From Linum tenue (taxonomy: Eukaryota > Streptophyta > Magnoliopsida > Malpighiales > Linaceae): a DNA stretch of 64,000 bases. The stretch covers positions 39,209,587 to 39,273,586 of the forward strand of contig CAMGYJ010000007.1 in NCBI GenBank assembly GCA_946122785.1, given 5' to 3'. Positions 10,109 to 22,144 of the stretch are shown here, piece after piece. The stretch's first letter is position 1; each line of letters begins with the position of its first letter. Position numbers and translations under genes: made by a program. Below the pieces are notes generated by a model, which had not been told where the DNA came from, ran no database searches, and worked only from the letters and a program-made list of their open reading frames with translations.

Positions 10109-11444
10109 TGATGACTACATATTTACACATGTTTTATCCCTCATTTATTTATTTTTTAGCTTTCCGTTTATCATACATTGGCCTATTTAATGCTAGGTTG
10201 TGTTCCTTTGACACATTTCAGGTCCTAGCACATAAAGTGAAGCATAGTCGCAAGTTTCAAGTCAATGGAGATCAATTGGCAACTCGGGGGAAGAAACTCA
10301 CGCATGACCTGAGGAAGAATGGATTTAAACCTCATTTTACGGAAAATTAATCTGTAAGCTTGTTATGATGATAAAGAGGAAGAGACTACAAGCATCTAGG
10401 ATCAAACAGTGTCTAATTCGGAGTCCGAACGAGGGAGAAATGAGACATTCAGAACCAGGGAATAAGAACAATGAATTCTAGGGTGGAGGCCAAATCCATG
10501 GTCGTGGATTAGGGGTTCAGACCGTGGATTTTGCACGACCGTGGAATATAAGGGGTGATCATAAAACGTGCCAGCAGCAAGTATAAAGGCCCGTTTTGTG
10601 CGTTTTTTGAGGAAGAGAGCTGGGTTTTGGATCCCAAACACCAAAGGATGAACCCTGAAGAAAGAGAGCACTTTGGGATCATTCTTGGAGCTATTTTGGA
10701 GGATTTCTTCGCCATTGGAGTTCGGAAAACAAGCTTGGAGATGGAGATTGAAGATCTACATCAGATTTCTACATTCTCTCTCTTCTCTATGGAGTAACTT
10801 CCCTTCACTTAGGTTTTGAGAAACTCTAGTTCCATGTGTTAGGATCTCTCTTGTATGAACTTTTAGATGTTATACTATTTAATTTAATCAATTGAGGCAT
10901 GATTTGTTGAGTCAATTGGATCCTGATATGCTTTAACCTAGGATAGATAGAATCTGATTAGGTTGATAGAGCTTCTTCAATTGATAGGAGTGAATTGATT
11001 GTACGAGAGTCAGTCAATTCGGTGCTTTGTACTGGAGTTCATTCCAAGTAGTGGAGATCTGTGTGAATCGTCTTAGCATTCTATCCTGGTGAAGGCTAGT
11101 TGTCTGCCTGATAATCTGTCTAAGAGGGCTTGGTCAGCTCAATAGATTCGAAACTATTTTCGGATCTTTCGCAGTTTAATCAACAGTAAAACGATCAAAA
11201 TAAATTATAACTTAGACTTAATTGAGGATAGGGGGATCATACTTAAGTGAGTTCCCAAACTGTAATTAGTAGAGTAGTTTAGTAAATCAATTCTTAATCT
11301 GATTTGCTACATAATGAACTGAAGCTGAGTAATAATAACTCTAGAGACTTGTGAATTCGATATTTACTACTTGTGTCACACGATTGCAGTCTCTTTCATT
11401 GGTTACACTTGGGCCATTGTTAAGGATTTTGTTTTAGCGAGTCA
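10109..11444 (+). mobile_element. Solo LTR of the element A family, with 5-bp target duplication
   Basis: The segment runs TGATGACTAC to GCGAGTCA and is flanked by TGGTG on both sides (10104-10108, 11445-11449). It aligns along its length with the LTRs of A and A2 in opposite orientation: ATTTACACATGTTTT near the start, GCTAGGTTGTG, TTTCAGGTCCTAG, then CTCTCTTCTCTATGGAGTA. Its 1336 bp compare with 1341 bp for A. Short palindromic CCGTGG/CCACGG sites occur at about 10483-10550, where A carries ACCCGGTCGGGT. The internal region has been lost by LTR recombination. Frames inside it are not genes. Confidence 0.85.
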
Positions 11445-11449
11445 TGGTG

Positions 11450-11611
11450 CGATAACCTAACCTTGCCAATGCTAGATATCTGAACTTAAGTTCCATTGGG
11501 TATCTTAACCTGTAGATTATCGCACATATTATGTTCATCACAAAGGACATAAATATCTTTGGTAATATGATCGTTACACTTGGAATCAATCCAAAGCCAT
11601 CATGGAGAGGA
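11450..11611. other. Unassigned spacer
   Basis: AT-rich DNA between the solo LTR and the following MITE; it is the continuation of the sequence into which the LTR inserted. Nothing recognisable. Confidence 0.4.
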
Positions 11612-12164
11612 GAGTAAATTTTGCCCATACCCATGGGTATTTTACTATCCAACCCAATTGGGTTGGGTATGGATTCCAAATAAATGGTAGATGGGTAGAG
11701 TTTGATGGATTTGTACCCATACCCATTTACTTGGGTTGGGTTGGGTTTTTAACATATGGATTTGGGTTTGTACCCATGCCCAAAGGCAAATTACAGTTTG
11801 GTACCTAAACTTAATAGATATGCAGATTTAGTACCTAAATTTAATTTTTTGCATATAAGTCCTCAAAATATCAATGGAAAATTACGTTTTGGTACCTAAA
11901 TTTTTTTTGTCTTGCATTTTGGTACCTAAACTTTTCAAGTTTTACAAATAGGTCCAATTTTTGTGTGTAGTTAAAACACCCACAAGTAAATGGATATCCA
12001 TATCAACTCATACCCATTTACATTATGAAAGCAATATCCATACCTAACCCAAACCCATCTACAAACCTCCAAACTCATATACACTTCATCCAAACCCTAC
12101 CCATACTAAATGGATTTATTGGATTTGGGTAAACTTACCCATGGGTGGGTAATTGCCATCCCTA
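11612..12164. mobile_element. hAT-like MITE rich in CCCATACCCA motifs, with a nested repeat
   Basis: The right end, read inward on the minus strand, begins TAGGGATGGCAATTACCCAC, a common plant hAT-MITE end. The left end has the inner part of the same repeat (CCCATACCCATGGGTA) but has lost its outermost bases. GGAGAG occurs just outside both ends. The region 11778-11985 is a different repeat, with TTTGGTACCTAAA recurring, inserted inside it. Confidence 0.65.
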
Positions 12165-12858
12165 GGAGAGAGGCATGTACCATCGCAAAGCCATCATCAA
12201 GACAGACGAAGAAGTCAAGCAATCGTTGGCTTCATGCGAGGCATGCCTGCGCTTCTCGACATCACACTTGCACTTACCGTAAGGGCAGCTGGCGAGCGGA
12301 TCCAGACTTTGAAGATCGTCCCAAAGGTGCTTAACCTTCACGTAGAAGGATGAAAATGAGGATGTCTCTTGGTGGAGATTAGCTATCTATCACCGAAGTT
12401 GATATCGCTTCTCAAGATTGTCGGTGATGAACCTTTTGAGTTCCTCTTAAATCTACTTAGCGGTGAAATCAGTACTGATGGTGCTCCGGATTTCACAATT
12501 CACTGCAACCCTAATCCATCCAACAACCATAACATTGCATCGGATCCATGCATCGAGCCGCATACCAGATTGAGGTTTTGGGACATTGCCGATGACAAAT
12601 CACATCTTGTTCTTTGATAGCAAAACATTTGACGTGTCCGCCAACCAATCTCCATAATTGGATTTGGTAAGAGATCACTGGCGAACATCAAATTAGGGTG
12701 ATCGGTGGAGGTAAGATATAATGGTGAGCTTGGCAATATATATCGCTCCATTGTTGTTCACTCCTTGCGCAACCACAGTCCCATCACTCATGACTGTTGT
12801 AACTTGTAGGCAACCAAAAACGATAATTTCAGCGGAAACTTGGAACTTGGAAGCAACG
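12165..12858. other. Unassigned low-copy-looking DNA left of element A
   Basis: Base composition is gene-like and there are open frames on both strands (for example minus 12693-12944, plus 12369-12617), but none matches a protein I recognise. It may be a decayed gene or element fragment. It abuts the LTR of element A without a target duplication. Confidence 0.35.
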
Positions 12859-14199
12859 TGACTCACTCCTACTGTCACCCTAGAAAATAGCCAAGTATAA
12901 CCACTTCCTAAAGCGTAGTATAGCGGGTCGGGTTTTAATGTCAACCCGGGTCCTAGATGTGATGACTACTCGGTGAGTTCTTGTTATTTAGCAGTGAACT
13001 TTTAGTGAAACTCAAGCAAACAAAACACAGAGCAAGTAAACGGTTTGTTGTCAGGTCAAGAGAGGTCACCCGGATATGGTTTCCCCCTAGACTGCAGTTA
13101 AGTCGGATTGCAATTTGCCAAGTTCAGTTTTCATGAAAGTTATACTGCGGAAGGTTCTCAATTAGCCTGAAGTCTCGACTAAAGGTCTCCAGACCCTCTC
13201 AATCTGAGTCTCTAGCGGGCGACTAACCTCCACCGGAGTAAACAGATTGAGGCCCTAATGAACCAAACCTCCACTACCGAATCGACTTCGGTACAGAATA
13301 GCGAATTGGCTCCTCGACTAAAGTCACCAATTCGCTACCTTCGATTAAGGGTACTCTATCAACCTAGGCAGATATTCTCATTCCAGGTTAAAGCAGAAAC
13401 AACAGGAATTTGATCAGGATTCAAGTCATTCAATCAATTAAACCTCAATCGAATATAATCACTTCACAAACACTGTACTTGGGTTCATACAATCAGACCT
13501 AGCATACAAATCTAGGGTTCTCCATACCCAGATGAATGGGGAAACTACTCCATAGAGAAAGAAGCAAAAGCAGATTCAGACACGGAAATCATACTGTGAA
13601 GTTGGATTCCTGCTTCTGGACGTTTAATCGCACTTCTCCAAGCTCAAGACGGGCTCCAATGGTGTTGAAGATCGATCTATGGCGCTTGAGAACTCTGGTT
13701 CGACGCTTTCTCTCTCTAGGTATCGGTTTCTCTCTCAAAAACTCGGAACCCTTTGAAAATTGGCCTTCTTCCTCTTTTATCAGCTGCCTGGTCGCGATAC
13801 CCGGTCAAAATACCCGGTCGGGTATTTTATGGTTCGACCGGGTATTGTGAAACGCACCGTTCCACTAAAGGCAAAAATCCCCGGTCTACCACCAAAATCC
13901 CCGACCGGGGATTTAAGGCCTTCGCCCGGGCCCCCTTCTGTTTCTCACGGGTGCCAAAAACGATAAATACCCGGTCGGGTATTTTGCCATCCGACCGGGT
14001 ATTTTCCTCCTGCAGCCCCCTTAGTCCCAACTCGGCTCCTTTCGACCCAGAACTCGTTTCTCCGCCTCGATTCCAACGCCGGGACCTGAAATATGACACA
14101 AACACACAACCTGGCGTAAAATCGGCTTAAAGCACGAGATTCCTCAGCACAAACGGCTCCAGAATAGGGGTGAAAATATGTATAATTATCGGTCTATCA
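12859..14199 (-). repeat. 3' LTR of element A
   Basis: On the plus strand it runs TGACTCACTCC to GGTCTATCA, so it has TG..CA ends. It contains inverted sites ACCCGGTCG/CGACCGGGT at 13795-14010. Its open frames are duplicated exactly in the other LTR and are not genes. Confidence 0.93.
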
Positions 14200-14214
14200 A
14201 ACTCCCCCACACTT
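14200..14214 (-). promoter_or_regulatory. Polypurine tract of element A
   Basis: Minus strand AAGTGTGGGGGAGTT directly abuts the 3' LTR; it is the plus-strand DNA synthesis primer of gypsy elements. The same sequence recurs inside the element at about 15736-15750. Confidence 0.85.
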
Positions 14215-16063
14215 AACCGTTTGCTTGTCCCCAAGCAAACCAAGTCAGACACTAGGTAAGCTTACAAATCAATCAACCAACACTGGGGACAAGTCATAAA
14301 GGCACAAAACACGTGAATCGCACTGGTTTTCAAACATCAATACATGCACAACCTCAATAACAACCTGGACAACCACCACAAAGGACATTCGAGTGCAGCA
14401 AATCGAGTAAAGGAAGAGTCTCCCGTCTGTTCACTAGCCAACCTAGACTTGATTCAACCACTTACTCAAAACAGTCGACTCATGCATCCAACTCAAAACA
14501 TCAGAATAGAGACCGAGCAATCTAGGTCCTCACCGGGGTACAAGAGCATATAGAAAATGGAAATGAATCACTCACTCTCGACCAGTGGGGTCAGGACATT
14601 TTTTGATGCGAAAGATGCGCATGCTATTTCTCTCAATCCCTATCATCTCTTCACCATGATGGCAGCCTCTAAATGCTAGAGTTCACATATGGGGTGTCAC
14701 CACTAACTAATCAGGAGGTCTTAGACACAGGTTCAAATGACTGGCTAGGGTCTTGGACATGGGGAAAAGGCCTTTTAGGTGGTGGAAGTATTCATAGCAA
14801 AAAGGTTCCACATTTTCCAAACACACAATCACAGTCAAACAACCCGATATTTTCTTTCTGCTATTCTGCATTACTCAATATCTTAAGAGCACAAGAGCGA
14901 AGGAGGCATAATCATCAGCATTTCCAAGCCAGACTGCTAAGAAACACTGCTTACTGGGCATTACTCAGATTTTTGGTAGTGACTCTCTTTTGCTTTCAAT
15001 TTTTCTTTGTTTTTCTTTCATTTTTCTTTTCATTTCTTAAGAGAGCCCCCACTTCTGCATAAATTTCAAACACCTGCCCAATTTTTAAGCACTACCTCCA
15101 ACACTCACATAGACTTTAGCAGAAACAGCAGAGAATATATAAAACCACTCTGTGGAACCTTCTAAAAGATGCAACAAGGGTGATTTTTCATTATAGACCA
15201 AAAGAAAGGATAACACACGGCTCAAAGGGGCTGACTAGGGGATATGACACATCAGGACAGTCAGTTTTGGGCGTGGGCTAATCCTATGCCCCCATCATCT
15301 TAGCTAGTGACAACGTGAATGCTACACATCATGGAAGAGGGATCTATCGCACAAGAAAGAAACGAGCAGGCTCAAATCTCACATGGCTACCTATATGCTC
15401 TATCTCACATTCTGATACCCTGAACTAGATGCATAAACGACTGTCGAGGATAAGCAATCAGATCAAGTCAGATCAAGTCACAGTTGGCAAGCAAACAGTT
15501 GAAAAACTGAACCCCTACATCGTTCTACTGCACATTTCAGTCCTCATCATAGGTTGTCCTAGTCGCAAACAAGTTGTCATGCATTAATCCGAAAACCAAT
15601 CAATTCATCCATCAAAACACAGTGCCAATATGATCAAACAGCAGTACTTGGAGCCCTCAAATCGTAAGATTTGGACAGTGGACTAGGCTCCAAGCACACA
15701 AACAGATCTAATGCAGTCAAAAGATAAACACCAACTCCCCCACACTTAAGATCGACATTGCCCTCAATGGAGAAGAGGGAAGGAAAGGGGAACGATGTTA
15801 CCGGTACGCACGGACTGCAGGGGACTGGAAATGGACCAGTCAGGATCACAGCACAGCTCAAGGGAAACAGAAGAGCTCAAACGCAATATGTTAGGTCCAA
15901 TGTCAGCCCAATAAGACAGCATCTAAAACAAAATAAAACAAACCAAAACCAAACTGGTTGGCAATCCGACTCGAAACAGAAGAAAGAAAATCAAACCGTG
16001 GTGGGGTTGCCTCCCCACAAGCGCTTCTTTACCGTCTTTTAGCTGGACGCCCATGGTGGATAC
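14215..16063 (-). other. Long non-coding region of element A
   Basis: About 1.85 kb between the ORF and the polypurine tract. Plus-strand frames (for example 14673-15062) look non-coding, and no domain is visible. A second polypurine-like CTCCCCCACACTTAAG lies at 15736-15752, close to the end of the ORF. Confidence 0.7.
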
Positions 16064-18889
16064 TCAGCGAGGTGCAGGAACAGGTACCTCCAAGAGCGGA
16101 TCCACATCGCTCTTGAGGTACAGCTTCAGGTGGTGACCGTGCACCCGACGGTTACAACCACCAGCATCGGTCAGCTCGACCTGGCCATCCGGCAAGATGC
16201 AGGCGAGTGAGTACTCGGAGGGCCAGGGTGGTCGCGGTGCGGGGGGTGGGACCAGCTCATAGTGGTCTCCACTCTTCTTCCGTGCAGGCTTAGCCACTTG
16301 CGGCTTCGGCCGCCACCCCTCCTTGAGCTTTTTGTTCGAAGGCGAGGCTGGATGGAGTGGCGGCGGATGAATGAAAGGCGGGTCCTGCAAAATGAGAGGT
16401 GCAGACGGATACACGACAGGCTCGTGTATCTGGTCAGAAATAGCATGCACAGGCGATACAGAAATCATAGCACAATGATCAGACTCAGTCACAGGAAAAA
16501 CAGCCTGTTCATTTCCAGCACGCAAGATCAGTTTACCATCATGCACATCAATCAGTGCCTTGGCGGTGGCAAGAAATGGTCTACCTAGAATCAAAGGCAC
16601 ATCCACATCATCATTTATATCCAGAATAACAAAATCAACAGGATATGTGAATGCACCCACATTAACAAGCAAATCTTCTATGATACCCCTAGGATGCACC
16701 ACAGAACGATCAGCTAGCTGAATGCTCATCCTAGTAGGGCTAAGTTCACCTAGGTCTAGCTTTTTGAACAATTTGTATGGCATGACATTAATGCTAGCGC
16801 CTAGGTCCGCCAAGGACTTTCCTACATGCATGCCGCCAATAGTAAGAGGGATAGTAAAACTCCCTGGGTCCTTGCGCTTTTCGGGCAGCTTGTTCTGCAG
16901 GATGGCAGAACATTCCTCGCTCAGCAGCACTGTCGAGAGATCCCCAAGTTTCTGCTTGTTGGTGCAGAGATCTTTCATGAACTTAGCGTACTTGGGCATC
17001 TTCGACAGTGCCTCCACAAATGGTATGCTGATGTTGAGCTGCTTCAACATTGCCATAAAATTGGCAAACTCAGTCTCCAGCTTGTCCTTGTGAAGGCGAG
17101 TGGGGAAGGGAAGCTGGGGTACGTGCTCCTTCACCACTGGTTGTGGCGTGGGAGCAGGGGCTTCCTTCTCCACCCGCACTTCTGCATCACCGGCTGGAAG
17201 TGCTGAAGCAGGTAATGGTTCCTCCTGCCTGGTCGGGGCAAGATCAGCTGATGTAGGCCTGCCGCTCAGGGTGAAGATGGCATGTGCGGTCTCGTGCGGG
17301 TCCCGTGGATTGGGGATGGTGGTGGCAGGTAGAGTCCCCGGGGCCCGAGCAGTAAGCTGGCGCGCTAGGACACCGACCTGGTGCTGTAGATCTTGCAAAA
17401 TAGCACCCTGGTTCCTCTGCCCTGCCTCCAAAGAAGCTATGCTCTGGTCCACCCTTGCGAAATTCGCCTGGCTAGTGGTCATGAATGTCGCCAAAATGTT
17501 CTTCAGATCAGCCATCTGATTATCGGGAGCTGCGGCTGCTGGAGGCTGAGCAAACTGGCCCTGGGGCTGCTGGAATGGCTGCCCTTGCCTAGGCTGGTAG
17601 GGCTGCTGCTGTGGTGGTGGCCCTTGCCTATCCTGGTAGGGCTGCCTCTGCTGAAAACCACCTGCTGGTGCAGGGAAACCAGGTGGTTTGTTGGTGTTGT
17701 TGCTCCAGGCGAAGTTGGGATGCTGGCGCCATCCCTCATTGTATGTGTTACTGTATGGATCGAGGCGCCGAGCATTGGCGATGAAGGCCAACTGTTCTTG
17801 GGGAGTAGAGGACTCCCGCATAGCCTGGCAGTCCTCCACCAAATGGTTTGGACTCTCACACCACTGGCACTGAACTACTGGAGGCGCAGCTACACCTCGG
17901 CCCGGAAGGAGGCTGTTAGGCTGCTTCAGTGTCTGCACCAACTCAGCCACCTGCTGCTCTAACCCGGATCTGGCTTCCATAGCATGCACACCACGGTCCC
18001 GGGAGTGCCTGCCTCTACTGCTCTGCCCCCAGGAATGATCGCGGGCAGCCAAAGTACTGATCATCTGGTTCAGCTCGGGTGGAGTCTTAGTAAGGATATC
18101 CCCTCCTGGGCATAGAGACTCGATCACCCTCTGGCTGTCTGGGGTGATGGCACTGTAGAAGTTCCCCACTGTGAAAGCATCGCTGAAGCCATGATGGGGA
18201 CACTGCCAGAAGTATCCCATGTACCGCTCCCATGCATCACGAAGGGACTCATCTGGCTCTTGGCGGAAGTGAGTGATCTCCCGCTGAATCTCAGTAGTCT
18301 TCGATGCCGGATAATATCTGTGCACGAACTTATCCGCCAGATCGTCCCAAGAAGTGATGGACAGTGGGGGCTGGGTCTCCAACCACCTCTTAGCATTCCC
18401 CGCCAGAGAATGGGGGAAGAGGTGAAGGCGGATTGCATCATCCGGAACACCATTCAGCTTGAAACCGTTTGTCAGCTGCAGAAAACGGGAAAGGTGTGCC
18501 CGTGCTTCCTCATCCTTCAATCCATGGAACTGGATAGAGGATGTGATGAGCTGAATCCAGCCTGGCTTGATCTCGAAGTTATTTGCTGGGATGGGCGGAT
18601 AGAGGATGACCGGGCGGATGTCAGCAATCCGTGGAGTGTAGTAGTACTCCAAGGTGGGACCCGGCGGTGGTGGTGGATGCTGATTCACCGGGGGAACCTG
18701 TCGAGCATTCCCCGGTTGTGGGATGTCTTCGCCCTCCATCTCGTACTCTTCCTCAGAATCGCTGGTCAAGTGGCCGTCTATGCGCTCTCCCGTAACCAGT
18801 CTAGCTCGCTGCTTTCTCCTAAGTTGGCGGAGGGTGCGTTCAAGCTCTGGATCCAACGGCAGTAAACCTCCTGACTGGCTACGGGTCAT
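16064..18889 (-). CDS. Gag-protease polyprotein fused to an integrase C-terminal tail (element A)
   Basis: The intact 941-residue ORF starts MTRSQSGGLLPLD. Residues about 110-290 are a retrotransposon gag (capsid) domain with LAGNAKRWLE and the conserved SWDDLADKFVHRYYP. A CCHC-type knuckle CQWCESPNHLVEDC lies near residue 340, then a Pro/Gln-rich stretch. An aspartic protease of Athila type follows, with DLGASINVMP near residue 695 and ILGRPFLATA later; the usual DTG/DSG is DLG, as is common in this lineage. The last 30 residues (VHGHHLKLYLKS) look like the extreme C-terminus of an Athila integrase. The open frame therefore seems to be a pol protein from which reverse transcriptase, RNase H and integrase were removed in frame. 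It would form virus-like particles but cannot copy itself. Confidence 0.9.
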   Translation of the reverse strand: MTRSQSGGLLPLDPELERTLRQLRRKQRARLVTGERIDGHLTSDSEEEYEMEGEDIPQPGNARQVPPVNQHPPPPPGPTLEYYYTPRIADIRPVILYPPIPANNFEIKPGWIQLITSSIQFHGLKDEEARAHLSRFLQLTNGFKLNGVPDDAIRLHLFPHSLAGNAKRWLETQPPLSITSWDDLADKFVHRYYPASKTTEIQREITHFRQEPDESLRDAWERYMGYFWQCPHHGFSDAFTVGNFYSAITPDSQRVIESLCPGGDILTKTPPELNQMISTLAARDHSWGQSSRGRHSRDRGVHAMEARSGLEQQVAELVQTLKQPNSLLPGRGVAAPPVVQCQWCESPNHLVEDCQAMRESSTPQEQLAFIANARRLDPYSNTYNEGWRQHPNFAWSNNTNKPPGFPAPAGGFQQRQPYQDRQGPPPQQQPYQPRQGQPFQQPQGQFAQPPAAAAPDNQMADLKNILATFMTTSQANFARVDQSIASLEAGQRNQGAILQDLQHQVGVLARQLTARAPGTLPATTIPNPRDPHETAHAIFTLSGRPTSADLAPTRQEEPLPASALPAGDAEVRVEKEAPAPTPQPVVKEHVPQLPFPTRLHKDKLETEFANFMAMLKQLNISIPFVEALSKMPKYAKFMKDLCTNKQKLGDLSTVLLSEECSAILQNKLPEKRKDPGSFTIPLTIGGMHVGKSLADLGASINVMPYKLFKKLDLGELSPTRMSIQLADRSVVHPRGIIEDLLVNVGAFTYPVDFVILDINDDVDVPLILGRPFLATAKALIDVHDGKLILRAGNEQAVFPVTESDHCAMISVSPVHAISDQIHEPVVYPSAPLILQDPPFIHPPPLHPASPSNKKLKEGWRPKPQVAKPARKKSGDHYELVPPPAPRPPWPSEYSLACILPDGQVELTDAGGCNRRVHGHHLKLYLKSDVDPLLEVPVPAPR

Positions 18890-19012
18890 GCACTACCTGC
18901 ACACACTCAAGCAAGCAAACCCGTGAAGGCACAAGTGGGACAAAGCAAAAACTCAATGCAAAAATGAAAATGCTAAAGTAACAGAAATCACTTTTCTTCA
19001 ACAACCTAGCCG

Positions 19013-19030
19013 TCCCCGGCAACGGCGCCA
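19013..19030 (-). promoter_or_regulatory. Primer-binding site, tRNA-Asp type
   Basis: Minus strand TGGCGCCGTTGCCGGGGA is complementary to the 3' end of plant tRNA-Asp including CCA. It lies 6 bases inside the 5' LTR end, which fixes the transcriptional direction of element A. Confidence 0.9.
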
Positions 19031-19036
19031 AAAACT

Positions 19037-20377
19037 TGACTCACTCCTACTGTCACCCTAAAAAATAGCCAAGTATAACCACTTCCTAAAGCGTAGTATA
19101 GCGGGTCGGGTTTTAATGTCAACCCGGGTCCTAGATGTGATGACTACTCGGTGAGTTCTTGTTATTTAGCAGTGAACTTTTAGTGAAACTCAAGCAAACA
19201 AAACACAGAGCAAGTAAACGGTTTGTTGTCAGGTCAAGAGAGGTCACCCGGATATGGTTTCCCCCTAGACTGCAGTTAAGTCGGATTGCAATTTGCCAAG
19301 TTCAGTTTTCATGAAAGTTATACTGCGGAAGGTTCTCAATTAGCCTGAAGTCTCGACTAAAGGTCTCCAGACCCTCTCAATCTGAGTCTCTAGCGGGCGA
19401 CTAACCTCCACCGGAGTAAACAGATTGAGGCCCTAATGAACCAAACCTCCACTACCGAATCGACTTCGGTACAGAATAGCGAATTGGCTCCTCGACTAAA
19501 GTCACCAATTCGCTACCTTCGATTAAGGGTACTCTATCAACCTAGGCAGATATTCTCATTCCAGGTTAAAGCAGAAACAACAGGAATTTGATCAGGATTC
19601 AAGTCATTCAATCAATCAAACCTCAATCGAATATAATCACTTCACAAACACTGTACTTGGGTTCATACAATCAGACCTAGCATACAAATCTAGGGTTCTC
19701 CATACCCAGATGAATGGTGAAACTACTCCATAGAGAAAGAAGCAAAAGCAGATTCAGACACGGAAATCATACTGTGAAGTTGGATTCCTGCTTCTGGACG
19801 TTTAATCGCACTTCTCCAAGCTCAAGACGGGCTCCAATGGTGTTGAAGATCGATCTATGGCGCTTGAGAACTCTGGTTCGACGCTTTCTCTCTCTAGGTA
19901 TCGGTTTCTCTCTCAAAAACTCGGAACCCTTTGAAAATTGGCCTTCTTCCTCTTTTATCAGCTGCCTGGTCGCGATACCCGGTCAAAATACCCGGTCGGG
20001 TATTTTATGGTTCGACCGGGTATTGTGAAACGCACCGTTCCACTAAAGGCAAAAATCCCCGGTCTACCACCAAAATCCCCGACCGGGGATTTAAGGCCTT
20101 CGCCCGGGCCCCCTTCTGTTTCTCACGGGTGCCAAAAACGATAAATACCCGGTCGGGTATTTTGCCATCCGACCGGGTATTTTCCTCCTGCAGCCCCCTT
20201 AGTCCCAACTCGGCTCCTTTCGACCCAGAACTCGTTTCTCCGCCTCGATTCCAACGCCGGGACCTGAAATATGACACAAACACACAACCTGGCGTAAAAT
20301 CGGCTTAAAGCACGAGATTCCTCAGCACAAACGGCTCCAGAATAGGGGTGAAAATATGTATAATTATCGGTCTATCA
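19037..20377 (-). repeat. 5' LTR of element A
   Basis: Nearly identical to 12859-14199 and of equal length. The right border with A2 is sharp at GGTCTATCA followed by GAGCCC. Confidence 0.93.
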
Positions 20378-20456
20378 GAGCCCGCTTGAAGTTCCTGCAA
20401 GTTCGTTCAAGCTCTTGGTCTAATGGTAGTAGTTCTCCCGACTGGCTACGGGTCAT
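20378..20456 (-). pseudogene. 5' end of the gag gene of a related element (A2)
   Basis: The minus-strand frame MTRSQSGELLPLDQELERT is homologous to the start of element A gag. It is cut after 26 codons by the LTR of A. The remainder of A2 gag is not found on the far side of A. Confidence 0.9.
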
Positions 20457-21191
20457 GCACTACCTGCACATAATCAGCAGAAGCAACCCGTGAAGGCACA
20501 CAGGTGGAAGAGAAAAATGCAATAAAGAAAAAGCTATATTATCACGGGTCAAAACACAACACCAAACTGCGACCAAGTGTAATCGCAGTCCGGGAATGCA
20601 GTAACAGGCAAGTTATATTATCAACCCGGGGTCTAGATCTACTGCTTACTCCGTGATTCTCTATTATCTAGCAAACTAGTTCGAGTGATTGTTGTTAAAA
20701 GCAAAAGCAGTAAGAAAGCAAGGAAATTGTTCGGTTTTCAAAGTCAGGAAAGAGTCACTCGGGATTGAGTCCCCCTAGCCCATTGATTAGGTCCAATTGT
20801 AATTACCCTGGGTTGATTCACTGTTGATTAGACTGCGGAAGTTCCGACAGTAGCTTGGAATCTCTTAAGCTGACCAAGCCCTCTCAGTCCAACTACCCGG
20901 CAGACGACTAGTCTTCACCAGGATAGAAAGCTGAGGCTATGAACACAGAACTCCACTACTGGAATTGAATTCCAGTACAAAGCAGTAAACTAGCTAACTC
21001 TCGTATAGCCAATTCCCTACTATCGAATGAAGAGGCTCTAACAACCTAATTAGATTCTATCTATCTCAGGTTGAAGCAGAAATCGAGAAAAGCTGATCAG
21101 GCTCCAATCAATTCAATAAACATGCATCATTCGATTAAAATCAAACAGTAATATCATCCCAAGTCATTACAATCAAATCTCTAACACAAGG

Positions 21192-22144
21192 TGATAAGCC
21201 TCAGCTTGCTGAAGCTTGTGATTCAGAGCTCGCAGCCAATCAAACCTTTGTTTCCCTTGATCAAACTCGAAGGAAAACAGACCAAGAACCGGATAAGACG
21301 GATTGAATCGTGCAACTTCAACGCCAACTAGGGGAAGAGGCTCGACCCAATGAAGATAGCAACTCGTCCACGATTGATGTGATGAATCAATCGATGCTGA
21401 GCTCGCTTGTTTGATGGAATCGAATCCACTCAACCAAGGACAATTCACGAGACAAAAGCTCTATGAACAAAATGTATTCTTCGATAAAACTTGCGTCAAT
21501 TACAATACGATCGAAAGCTTAAATAGACCCTAGCTAGTCTCCCAAACAAGGTAAACCATCCTAAACCTAACACAACTCGTAAACCTAAACGTTAAAGCAA
21601 AGAAAGTAACAATCCGACACAAATAAGGAAATAAACTAGCTTCTGCAGCCCAAGTCACCAACAGCCTTGATGCCATCTTTGCGGCTCTTGATGGAGTACT
21701 TCCAGGTGCAAAAGGACTCATCCGATGCCCCGCCTCTGCTCATTAAAATACATACTTTCATGGGAAGGAAACCCCTTGACTCGAAACTCGCCCACCTTTC
21801 TGGAATGGCGCTTCAAAGTAGCCTGTCCAAACCCAGTTTTACACTTAGACAGATTTGGGCAGAATTCCTGTGTTGAAGAAGCATATTGTCGAGCCTTGAA
21901 AAGGGTCTTCTGGGTTTCATCTCGATCTTCCAGACACTCCAGCTTGTAGAGGGGAACTCCAGGTTTAAATTGAAGCTCTAAACTCACCTTTCCATCTACA
22001 GATTTGGAAGAACCATTGCCCCAAAGTTGACTACCTGAAACGGTTAATATACTTAACCAAAAATCCACATGGTTCAAATGGTTTGGGTTAGCCTCTTGAA
22101 CAAGTAATTCCAGCTTTGTAAAGAGGCAATCCAGGGTTGTATCA
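21192..22144 (-). repeat. 3' LTR of element B
   Basis: Plus strand runs TGATAAGCCTCAGC to GTTGTATCA. Matches 24718-25670. Confidence 0.95.

Larger units (their letters stand above)
12859..20377 (-). mobile_element. Element A: non-autonomous Ty3/gypsy (Athila-like) retrotransposon
   Basis: Two 1341-bp LTRs (12859-14199 and 19037-20377) enclose a polypurine tract, a long non-coding segment, one gag-protease ORF and a tRNA-Asp primer site, all ordered for minus-strand transcription. No reverse transcriptase, RNase H or integrase core is present, so it must depend on an autonomous relative. By eye the LTRs differ at only about three sites, which indicates a very recent insertion. There is no target duplication: CAACG lies to the left and GAGCC to the right, and the right flank is the start of a related gag gene. 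Confidence 0.92.

Noticed and set aside
10402..10797. Frames on both strands in the 10.1-11.4 kb region as genes
   Set aside because: They lie inside a solo LTR with target duplication.
12369..12944. Opposing frames left of element A as a gene
   Set aside because: No similarity recognised and no consistent exon structure; left unassigned.
13536..14130. Plus-strand and minus-strand frames in the LTRs of element A (repeated at 19714-20308)
   Set aside because: Identical copies in both LTRs, no domain, and they overlap on both strands.
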